Source of the DNA: Chryseobacterium sp. Bi04
Lineage (GTDB): Bacteria > Bacteroidota > Bacteroidia > Flavobacteriales > Weeksellaceae
Length of the DNA stretch: 64,000 bases
NCBI RefSeq assembly: GCF_918698085.1
Contig: NZ_CAKKLP010000001.1
Coordinates: 806,001-870,000, forward strand
Reading direction: 5' to 3'
Notes under the pieces: generated by a model
Seen by the model: the letters and a program-made list of their open reading frames with translations, nothing else
What the model was told of the DNA's origin: nothing
Databases searched by the model: none
In this document: in pieces, positions 18,130 through 26,800 of the stretch
Layout of the letters: every line of letters begins with the position of its first letter
Numbering within the stretch: position 1 is the first letter of the stretch
Program-made: the position numbers and the translations under genes

Positions 18130-21063
18130 ATGATTAATAAAAATTTGATTAGCTCAAAAATTTGGATTCCCCCTGTAGCGGTATTCTTTTTAGGAATTGG
18201 AAGCATACACGGGCAGGATACCAAAGCTAAAAAAGATACACTCAATGAGAAGGAACTTGATGAAGTGGTAGTGGTAGCCTACGGAAAGGCTAAAAGAACC
18301 AGCTATACCGGTTCTGTGGCAACTATTTCCAGTGATAAGATTAACAACAGACCTGTTACCAATATTACCAAAGCATTGGAAGGACAGGTGGCGGGAGTAC
18401 AAACAACAAGTTCTTCCGGACAGCCGGGATCTACAGCTACAATCAGGATCAGGGGAATTGGCTCTATCAGTGCATCCAGCGATCCTTTATATGTGGTAGA
18501 CGGTATTCCTTTTGACGGAAATCTGAACTCTATAAGCCCTAATGATATAGAATCAATCAGTGTGCTGAAAGATGCTACGGCAAGTGCTCTTTATGGATCA
18601 AGAGGGGCTAATGGGATCATCATTATTACGACCAAGTCCGGTAAAAAAGGAGAAGCCAGAATCAACTTTAATATAAGCCAGGGTTTTTCCAGCAGAGCGG
18701 TAAAAGACTACGAACAGGTAAATACAGATCAGTATTTCCAGCTGTATTGGGAAGCATTGAGAAACGGATACAGATCCAGTCAGGTCAATGGGCAGCAGGC
18801 AGCCCAGATGGCTACCAATAATCTTATCTCTGAACTGGGTATTAATCCTTATGGTGCTAATTATTCAAAACCTGTAGGTACAGACGGGAAATTGTTACCC
18901 GGAGCAACACCATTATGGAATGATGATTGGAGAGATGTTTTACAGAGAGTGGCTTCCAGGAATCAGGTAGATCTGGATATCAGTGGAGGAAGTGAAAAAA
19001 GCAATTACTTTTTCTCATTGGGATATCTTGATGATAAAGGGATTGCCATTGAATCCGGATTTAAAAAATACAGCACAAGGTTAAAACTCAATTCTGAAGT
19101 TAAGAAATGGCTGAATGTAGGGGTGAATTTAAGTTATACCAACAGTATTCAACAGGCTCCTACGTCTTCAGATTCCAATACAAGCAATGTTATCCAGGCA
19201 GCAAGATCTGTTCCTTCGTTTTATCCTTATTATGAGAGAAACCCTGATGGATCATATATATTGGATGGTGCCGGAAACAGAATTTACGATTTTGGAAAAT
19301 ACAGACCTACCAATGCTCTTCAGAATCAAAATTTAGCGGCAACTTTACCTTTAGATAAAAATGAAAATAAAGAAGATAACTTCTCCGGAAAAGGTTTCAT
19401 GGACTTTACATTCTTACCGGAGTTGAAGTTCAGAACAAGTTTTTCCGTAGATTTAGTCAATTATAATGGACATTATTATTCAAACCCACTTATTGGGCAG
19501 GGTAGTGAGATTGGAGGATCGGTCACAAAGTCAAACAGCAGAACTTTATCTTATACCACGAGTAATATTCTGACGTTTGATAAAAAATTCGGGAAGCATC
19601 ATTTTAATGTGTTGGCAGGTCAGGAATTTTATAAATATGATTATCAGACAATCTCGGGTACCCGAAGTCAGTTTTCACTTCCATACTATTATGAGCCGGA
19701 TGCTGCAGCCTTGTTGGGGAGTTTCAGTGGAAACAGTGATAAGGTCAGCCTGCTAAGTTATCTTGGAAAAGTGGAATATGATTTTAACAATACCTATTTC
19801 CTGTCAGCCTCAGGAAGGGCAGACGGTTCTTCAAGATTCTTTGAGGATAACCGTTGGGGGAAATTCTGGTCTGTAGGAGGTTCATGGAAGATTTCTAACG
19901 AGGAATTTATCAAAAATCTGAATTTCTTTAATCAGCTGACACTTCGTGCAAGTTATGGAGGGCAGGGGAATGATAAATTATTACAGCCTAATAAACTACC
20001 TCTTTATTACGCTTACCAGGAGCTTTATAAATTTTATAACAACCTTGGTGAGCCTGGTGCCGTACTTGAGAAAGCGAGAACCAACGGCTTAAAGTGGGAG
20101 ACGAATCTTAATCTGAACGTAGGATTAGAGTTTGCGGTTCTTAATAACAGAGTGAAAGGAAATATCGAATATTTTGAGCGAAAAAGCCAGGATCTTCTAT
20201 TTAATATGCCAGTAGCTCCGTCTTTAGGGATTAATGATTTCCCGGCCAATATCGGAACCATAAAAAACACAGGTTTTGAATTCTCCCTTTTTACGACGCC
20301 AATCAAGACGGATGATTTCCAATGGAATTTAGACCTTAACCTGAGTACACTGAATAATAAGATTACGAAATTACCTAAAGGTTCTATCCTTACCGGAACG
20401 AAGCTGCTACAGGTAGGAGGTTCTGTATATGATTTCTATATTCCGGAATGGGCAGGGGTAGATGAAAGTAACGGAAGACCATTATGGAAAACCATTGGTA
20501 CAGATGCTAATGGAAACACAGTGGAAGGAACTACTTCTGAATATGCAAAAGCAACAAGAACATTGCAGGGATCTGCATTGCCAAAAGTAACCGGAGGGCT
20601 TAGTACAAGTATTACCTATAAGAATTTCGACTTCTCGGGATTGCTGACTTTCAAAATCGGAGGTAAAATTCTTGATACCGATTATACCTCAATTATGCAT
20701 AACGGAAGCGCCGGAGGTCGTGCGTGGAGTGTAGAAATGTTAAACAGATGGACACCGGAAAATCCTAATACGGATGTACCTGCATTGAGTACAATTACCA
20801 ATAACTGGACGTCCAATTCTTCAAGATTCTTATATTCCGGAACGTATGCAAGACTTAAAAATGTAAGTCTGGGATATACTCTTCCTTCAGATTATTTTGA
20901 AAAACGTGGACTTAAAAAGTTCAGAATCTATGTTCAGGCAGAAAATCTTCTGACCTTCTATAAGCATAAAGGAATGGATCCTGAGCAGGCATTGGACGGT
21001 ACTACTTATTACAGGTATCCTGCCATGAGAACAATTACTTTTGGACTTCAGGCAACTCTTTAA
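18130..21063 (+). CDS. SusC/RagA-family TonB-linked outer membrane protein under SAM-I control
   Basis: A 977-residue SusC-type transporter from the ATG at 18130 (a TTG two codons earlier is less likely). A signal peptide ends near residue 27 (SIHG-Q). A TonB-box-like DEVVVVAYG (near residue 43) leads directly into the plug domain with ATIRIRGIGS, YVVDGIPFDG and SVLKDATASALYGSRGANG, then the barrel. The carboxypeptidase-like extension is absent. It differs clearly from the two SusC proteins at the left. It has the SusD partner 17 bases downstream and a SAM-I riboswitch upstream, so it may import a methionine-related or other sulfur-containing nutrient. That substrate idea is inference from the riboswitch alone. 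Confidence 0.95.
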   Translation: MINKNLISSKIWIPPVAVFFLGIGSIHGQDTKAKKDTLNEKELDEVVVVAYGKAKRTSYTGSVATISSDKINNRPVTNITKALEGQVAGVQTTSSSGQPGSTATIRIRGIGSISASSDPLYVVDGIPFDGNLNSISPNDIESISVLKDATASALYGSRGANGIIIITTKSGKKGEARINFNISQGFSSRAVKDYEQVNTDQYFQLYWEALRNGYRSSQVNGQQAAQMATNNLISELGINPYGANYSKPVGTDGKLLPGATPLWNDDWRDVLQRVASRNQVDLDISGGSEKSNYFFSLGYLDDKGIAIESGFKKYSTRLKLNSEVKKWLNVGVNLSYTNSIQQAPTSSDSNTSNVIQAARSVPSFYPYYERNPDGSYILDGAGNRIYDFGKYRPTNALQNQNLAATLPLDKNENKEDNFSGKGFMDFTFLPELKFRTSFSVDLVNYNGHYYSNPLIGQGSEIGGSVTKSNSRTLSYTTSNILTFDKKFGKHHFNVLAGQEFYKYDYQTISGTRSQFSLPYYYEPDAAALLGSFSGNSDKVSLLSYLGKVEYDFNNTYFLSASGRADGSSRFFEDNRWGKFWSVGGSWKISNEEFIKNLNFFNQLTLRASYGGQGNDKLLQPNKLPLYYAYQELYKFYNNLGEPGAVLEKARTNGLKWETNLNLNVGLEFAVLNNRVKGNIEYFERKSQDLLFNMPVAPSLGINDFPANIGTIKNTGFEFSLFTTPIKTDDFQWNLDLNLSTLNNKITKLPKGSILTGTKLLQVGGSVYDFYIPEWAGVDESNGRPLWKTIGTDANGNTVEGTTSEYAKATRTLQGSALPKVTGGLSTSITYKNFDFSGLLTFKIGGKILDTDYTSIMHNGSAGGRAWSVEMLNRWTPENPNTDVPALSTITNNWTSNSSRFLYSGTYARLKNVSLGYTLPSDYFEKRGLKKFRIYVQAENLLTFYKHKGMDPEQALDGTTYYRYPAMRTITFGLQATL

Positions 21064-21080
21064 CTTTTAAAATTGAAACA

Positions 21081-22574
21081 ATGAAAAAATTAAAATATTT
21101 ATCTTTTGCCTTACTTACAGCATGGTTATTGACCAGCTGTGAAAGTGACCTGGCAACAGCTCCTACCGATCAGGCTAATGATGTGGAAGTTTTTAAAACT
21201 GCTGAAAGTGCAGAAACAGTAATCAACGGAACCTGGGCCAGATTCAATGATGACGGAACTACTTATGCCAATATCGGGTATTCAACTGTTTTAAGAGCAA
21301 GTGATGCTATGGGAAGTGATGTGGCTGTACTGACTAATAAATATGGTTTTTCTTCTACCTATACATTTACAGAAATGGTCAATAATACAGCAAGCCGTCC
21401 ATTATTTATCTGGTCGATGTTCTATTCTGCCATTAATAATATGAATAATGTGATTGCAAGGATTGACGGAACAGAAGGAAGTCAGGAAAAAAAGAATCAG
21501 GTGAAAGGCCAGGCAAAGGCTTTACGGGCTTTCTGTTATCTGAATCTTGCCAGTTTTTATCAGTTCAGTTACCTGAAAGATAAGACGGCATTAACAGCTC
21601 CAATCTATACGGAACCTTCAACGATAACTACTGTAGGGAAGAAAAGAGCAAGCCTGGAAGAGATCTATGCTTTAGTGAAAAATGATCTTACAGATGCTGA
21701 TGATTTATTGAAAGATTATACGAGAAACAATAAAGATAAGATCAATCGTTCTGTAGTAAACGGGATCTTGGCAAGAACTTATCTGAATACAGGAGAATGG
21801 AGTAAAGCTGCAGCTGCAGCAAAAGTTGCAAGAGAAGGGTATTCTTTGATGGCTCCAGAGAAATATAAGGATGGTTTCAACGATATCAATAATGCTGAAT
21901 GGATTTGGGGACACGGACAAACCCAGGAGCAGTCGGGGGCGAGTTATGCATTCCATTACCTGGATGTATCTTCTTCCGGAAGTTATTATTACAGTTTTAT
22001 GGCTGATCCTTATTTTAAAGACCTCTTTGATGCTAATGATATCAGATATCAGCTTTTCTCATGGGATGGCCTTAAAGGGAGAGAAGGGTTGCTGAGGTAT
22101 GCTAAGTTTAAATTTAAATCAGGGCTTATTGCTGATATCGTCTATATGAGAGCTGCTGAGATGTACCTGATTGAAGCGGAAGCAGAAGCAAGAAACGGAA
22201 ATGTATCCCAGGCAGTCACTATTTTAAATCAACTAAAATCTGCAAGAAATGCTAATGTTTACAGTGGTTCTTTAGCTCAGAATAATGTGGTAAAGGAAAT
22301 TTTAATTGAAAGAAGAAAAGAATTATTTGGAGAAGGTTTTTCTCTTTCAGATATCATCAGAACACAGGGGACAGTAGTAAGGAAACGTTTCGTAGATGCC
22401 AATGGAGAACCTGTTAAAGTTCAGGTTACCACACCGAACGGAACGGTAAAAACGGTTGATGGAAGAGGTCATACTAATTTTGCATTCCCTGATCAAACAG
22501 GATTTGTTCCGAATAGCAGGTATTACTTATTCAGCATTCCACAGAAGGAATTTGAAAATAACCCGAATTTATAG
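21081..22574 (+). CDS. SusD/RagB-family lipoprotein, partner of the riboswitch-controlled SusC
   Basis: A 497-residue SusD-type lipoprotein with a clear lipoprotein signal (MKKLKY, hydrophobic core, lipobox LLTSC near residue 20). The SusD fold is shown by KGQAKALRAFCYLNLASFYQF, IVYMRAAEMYLIEAEAEAR near residue 358 and ERRKELFGEGFSLSDIIR near the end. It is only distantly similar to the SusD proteins at 1863 and 6483. It shares the transcript controlled by the SAM-I riboswitch and is followed by a terminator, so the operon has just two genes. Confidence 0.94.
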   Translation: MKKLKYLSFALLTAWLLTSCESDLATAPTDQANDVEVFKTAESAETVINGTWARFNDDGTTYANIGYSTVLRASDAMGSDVAVLTNKYGFSSTYTFTEMVNNTASRPLFIWSMFYSAINNMNNVIARIDGTEGSQEKKNQVKGQAKALRAFCYLNLASFYQFSYLKDKTALTAPIYTEPSTITTVGKKRASLEEIYALVKNDLTDADDLLKDYTRNNKDKINRSVVNGILARTYLNTGEWSKAAAAAKVAREGYSLMAPEKYKDGFNDINNAEWIWGHGQTQEQSGASYAFHYLDVSSSGSYYYSFMADPYFKDLFDANDIRYQLFSWDGLKGREGLLRYAKFKFKSGLIADIVYMRAAEMYLIEAEAEARNGNVSQAVTILNQLKSARNANVYSGSLAQNNVVKEILIERRKELFGEGFSLSDIIRTQGTVVRKRFVDANGEPVKVQVTTPNGTVKTVDGRGHTNFAFPDQTGFVPNSRYYLFSIPQKEFENNPNL

Positions 22575-22609
22575 TTTATAACCCAATAATTAGATTTGAT
22601 TTTTTTAAG

Positions 22610-22634
22610 CCACTGCACTTGCGGTGGTTTTTTT
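22610..22634 (+). terminator. terminator after the riboswitch SusCD operon
   Basis: Stem CCACTGC (22610-22616) with GCGGTGG (22621-22627), one G-U pair, loop ACTT, followed by a seven-T run. Confidence 0.88.
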
Positions 22635-22687
22635 ATTTTGATAAATGATTTGGTTGATAAATTTATAAATTATCTATGGTTAACAAA

Positions 22688-23155
22688 TTATTTCCCCCTG
22701 GATCTATAATATACTAAAGAATCAAAAGTGTGCATAAAATTTTTAAAACTTTTAGTTTTTACAGTATCTATACTCTCTTTTTCGTTAAGAAAATGGCGAA
22801 AGTTTATTGATAAGGACCTTTTATTTGTTTTAATTATAATTGTATCATCAAGTTCAATAGAATTTGCTCTTTCTCCTATCTTTGTATTGTTATTAATAAG
22901 ATAGATTTTATTCTTATCAAAACTTTTTCTTAAAAAAGTCCAATCCTTATCTGTTAGTTTAAACTTAAGCGTGTCAGAGGTATCAGGCTCGATCATAAGA
23001 CTTGTTATGTAAATATCAGTTCCATTAACAGTCGAAAGATTTCTGTTTTGGTTTAAGATTTTAATGTCCTCGCTTAATATCTCTTTTTTTTCACAAGAAA
23101 ATAGGATTGAACAAGTCAATGATATAATTAATGGCGTAGCAAAAAAAGGTTTCAT
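22688..23155 (-). CDS. hypothetical lipoprotein
   Basis: A 155-residue protein that I do not recognise. The N-terminus is a lipoprotein signal (hydrophobic residues 4-18, lipobox LFSC with Cys21), so it is probably anchored in the periplasm or on the outer surface. The rest is polar, rich in Lys, Asp and Ile, with no repeats or Cys residues beyond the lipid site. It stands alone on the minus strand, convergent with the SusCD operon and divergent from the metal-efflux island. Its codons are noticeably more AT-rich than its neighbours, which hints at a recently acquired or fast-evolving gene. Confidence 0.7.
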   Translation of the reverse strand: MKPFFATPLIISLTCSILFSCEKKEILSEDIKILNQNRNLSTVNGTDIYITSLMIEPDTSDTLKFKLTDKDWTFLRKSFDKNKIYLINNNTKIGERANSIELDDTIIIKTNKRSLSINFRHFLNEKESIDTVKTKSFKNFMHTFDSLVYYRSRGK

Positions 23156-23345
23156 TCTAATATAATTTTATTACTTGATTAGAGGGGTTTTTTAGAATAT
23201 TTAAGTTATAATAATTGTCAGGATTTAAAATGTATTCAATGTAGTGATTGTTTTTTTATTTCATTATCAAACTTAGAATAATCAGAAACATTTCTGTATT
23301 GCATATTAAATATCCAAGGAGATGATCCATTTTAGAAAAAAGCTT

Positions 23346-23353
23346 TACCTTTG
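23346..23353 (+). promoter_or_regulatory. -7 element almost touching the DUF6660-type start codon
   Basis: TACCTTTG is a perfect TAnnTTTG match and ends only 5 bases before the ATG at 23359. Transcription would start at or very near the A of the ATG, giving a leaderless or nearly leaderless mRNA. Confidence 0.5.
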
Positions 23354-23358
23354 TAACA

Positions 23359-23682
23359 ATGAATCTATTAAGATGGATACTGGCAATTTATTTCATGGCG
23401 TTATCATTAATGCCATGTGAAGATGTGTCCGCATCATTTGATTCAGGAGAAAAGAAAATATCATTAAGTATCCATGGAACTCATTCTACAGAGAAAGGAG
23501 ATATCTGCTCGCCACTCTGTGCATGCAGCTGTTGCCAGATTGCAGTTTCCACATTTAAGATGGATCCTTTATTAGAGATTCCTGAGCAGATTCCTGCTTA
23601 TTTTTCAAAGAAAATTCTGTTTCAGAAGAATGACTTTGCTTACCAGGTATACGATCCTATCTGGCAGCCTCCCAAAATTTAA
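23359..23682 (+). CDS. Cys-rich small exported protein, DUF6660-like
   Basis: A 107-residue protein with an N-terminal hydrophobic segment (residues 3-19, signal peptide or anchor) and a Cys cluster near residues 51-59, CSPLCACSCC. The end, DPIWQPPKI, is a short Pro/Trp tail. It resembles the DUF6660 proteins that precede CusA/CzcA-type efflux genes in Bacteroidota. The Cys cluster and the position just before a heavy-metal RND gene suggest a periplasmic metal-binding or metal-sensing role, but this is inference. The next gene starts 132 bases downstream with its own promoter, so the small gene may be a separate unit. Confidence 0.75.
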   Translation: MNLLRWILAIYFMALSLMPCEDVSASFDSGEKKISLSIHGTHSTEKGDICSPLCACSCCQIAVSTFKMDPLLEIPEQIPAYFSKKILFQKNDFAYQVYDPIWQPPKI

Positions 23683-23732
23683 TTTTTATTGATCTTTAGA
23701 AAGTGATACTTTCTAAACATTACCTGAAACTT

Positions 23733-23768
23733 TGCAATACCGTTGCAGAGGTTTTCATGATATTTTTG
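23733..23768 (+). promoter_or_regulatory. czcA promoter with Fur-type 7-1-7 box
   Basis: TATTTTTG (23761-23768) is a perfect -7 element. Overlapping the -33 position is TGCAATA-C-CGTTGCA (23733-23747), a Fur-family-like 7-1-7 inverted repeat with five of seven pairs. Its TTTGCAATA and TTGCA parts are identical to those of the box before the P-type ATPase gene (31863-31877), and both lie exactly 13 bases before the -7 element. The probable ligand protein is the Fur-family regulator encoded at 31451-31870. Confidence 0.65.
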
Positions 23769-23788
23769 CTGCAGCTTATAAGCTGCAG
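23769..23788 (+). repeat. perfect 20-bp palindrome at the czcA transcription start
   Basis: CTGCAGCTTATAAGCTGCAG reads the same on both strands and starts directly after the -7 element, over the expected start of transcription. It could be a second operator or a 5' stem on the mRNA. It is followed by two head-to-tail copies of TTCAATAAAA (23793-23812) that end two bases before the GTG start. Confidence 0.7.
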
Positions 23789-23814
23789 GCATTTCAATAA
23801 AATTCAATAAAATC

Positions 23815-26800
23815 GTGTTAGATAAAATCATAAAATTCAGTATTAAAAATAAGGTTGTGATTGGTATTATGACCTTGCTGCTGATCATCTGGGGAACCTG
23901 GAGTGCTACCAGATTACCGATAGATGCTGTTCCGGATATTACCAATAATCAGGTGCAGATTATTACAGCCTGCCCTACATTGGCAGGTCAGGAAGTGGAG
24001 CAGCTGGTGACCTTTCCTATAGAGCAGAGTATTGCCAATGTTCCGGATATTCAGGAAACGAGGAGTATTTCAAGATTTGGCCTTTCTGTGATTACCGTCG
24101 TTTTCAAAGAAGATGTCGATATTTACTTTGCAAGACAGCTTATTAGTGAACAATTAAAAAATGCCGTAGAAGAAATTCCTAAAGGAATAGGAACTCCTGA
24201 GCTGGCTCCGGTAAGTACGGGGCTAGGAGAAGTATATCAGTATATTCTCCATCCTAAAAAAGGAAGTGAGAAGAAATACAATGCTAAAGACCTTCGAACG
24301 ATGCAGGACTGGATTGTCCGCAGGCAGCTCAACGGAACTCCGGGAGTGGCTGAAATCAACAGTTTTGGGGGAGAACTGAAACAATATGAAGTTGCTATCG
24401 ACCCTAACCGCCTTAAAGCAATGGGAACCAGCATTACTGAAATATTTACAGCTTTAGAAAAAAACAACCAAAATACAGGAGGGGCTTATATTGATAAAAA
24501 GCCTAATGCCTATTTTATCCGTGGGATTGGTCTTGTGACTTCTCTTGAGGATATAAAAAATATAGCCGTTAAAAACGAAACCGGGAGTGTGCCTATTTTT
24601 ATCAAAGATGTGGCAGATGTTCGTTTAGGAAGTGCTGTACGTTACGGAGCTTTGACCTATAATGGGAAAGTAGATGCTGTTGGAGGCGTGGTGATGATGT
24701 TAAAAGGTGCCAACAGTAATGAAGTGGTGGAAAATATTAAGTCGAAAATTCCGGTAATTCAAAAATCACTCCCGGATGATGTTGTCATAGAACCTTTTCT
24801 GGATAGAACAGATTTGGTAGATAGGGCAATTGGTACGGTTGAGAAAAACCTTATTGAAGGGGCTTTAATCGTTATTTTCGTGCTGGTGGTTTTTTTGGGA
24901 AATCTTAGAGCAGGACTTATTGTTGCTTCAGCAATCCCACTTTCATTGTTGTTTGCGTTAGGAATGATGAACGTCTTTGGCGTAAGCGCCAATCTGATGA
25001 GCCTTGGAGCCATTGATTTCGGGTTGATTGTGGATGGCGCAGTAATTATTGTGGAAGCTACTCTGCATCTTCTTCATCATAAAAAGTTTAATGGAAGTCT
25101 CACCCAGGTTCAGATGGATCAGGAAGTGGGAGCTGCTGCCTCTAAAATGATGAATAGTGCAATATTTGGACAGATTATTATCCTTATCGTGTATGTTCCT
25201 ATCCTTACATTAGCAGGGGTAGAAGGGAAAATGTTTACGCCAATGGCTAAAACAGTTGGCTTTGCCATTATTGGAGCGACCATCTTGTCCGTTACTTATA
25301 TTCCAATGATGAGTGCTTTATTTCTGTCTAAAAACATCTCTCATAAAGAAACTATTTCAGATAAGATGATGAACCGTCTGCAAAGGATCTATGAACCCTT
25401 ACTGAAGAAAGCTATTAAAGTAAAATATGCCGTGGTTTCAGCTACAATACTTGTTTTTGTATTGGCTGCTTTCATCTTTAAAAATATGGGTGGAGAGTTT
25501 ATCCCGCAGCTACAGGAAGGAGATTTTGCATTCCACTGTATACTGCCGCAGGGAAGCTCACTAAGCCAGAGTATAGAAACTTCTATGCAGGCTTCCAGAA
25601 TTATTAAGCAATTTGATGAGGTGAAAATGGTCGTTGGAAAAACCGGTTCAGCTGAGGTTCCTACAGACCCTATGCCTCCAGAGGCGACGGATATGATTAT
25701 CGTTCTTAAACCACAGGGCGAGTGGAAAAACAAAAAATCATATGATGAACTGGCAGATGAGATCAGTGAGAAACTGGAAACGATTCCGGGAGTCTTTTTT
25801 GAAAAAAATCAGCCTATCCAGATGCGTTTCAATGAATTAATGACAGGGATAAGACAGGATGTTGCCGTGAAAATATTTGGTGAAAACCTTGATTCATTAG
25901 CAGTATATGCAGATAAAGTGGGAAAAGTAATTCAAACGGTTGATGGGGCTACAGCTCCTCAAATCGAAAGGGTAAGCGGTCTCCCACAAATTAATGTACA
26001 ATATGACAGAACAAGGATAGCGAATTACGGATTAAATATTGAAGATGTTAACAATGCCGTAAGTACAGCCTTTGCTGGGAAAGCTGCAGGACAGGTTTTT
26101 GAAAATGAAAGACGTTTTGACCTGGTAGTAAGGCTTGACAGTCTTCACAGAACAGATATTACAGATGTTAATAATTTAATGATTACCTCAAGTACAGGAA
26201 TTCAGATTCCATTATCGCAGGTTGCGGATATAAGCTACAAACTAGGCCCTGCACAGATCAGTCGTGAACAGGGAAAACGTAGAATTGTGATAGGCTTCAA
26301 TGTAAAAGGACGTGATGTAGAAAGTGTCGTGAAAGATATTCAGGCAAATCTGGATAAAAAAATAAAGCTTCCATCCGGATATTACTTCACCTATGGCGGA
26401 CAGTTTGAAAATCTTCAGGAAGCGAGCAAACGTCTTACGATTGCTGTTCCGGTGTCGTTATTTCTTATTTTCATGCTATTGTATTTTACATTCCGCTCAT
26501 TCAAACAGGCGGCTTTAATTTTTACCGCAATTCCTATGAGTGCCATTGGGGGAGTATTTGCTCTTCTTTTAAGAGATATGCCTTTCAGTATCAGCGCAGG
26601 AATCGGGTTTATTGCTTTATTTGGAGTGGCTGTACTTAATGGGATTGTTTTGATAGGAACTTTTAACCAACTTGAAAAAGAAGGGGAGAACGATATTCTG
26701 AAAAGAGTATTTGAAGGAACAAAAACCAGGTTAAGACCGGTTTTGATGACGGCTACAGTAGCTTCATTAGGATTTTTACCCATGGCTATTTCCACCGGAG

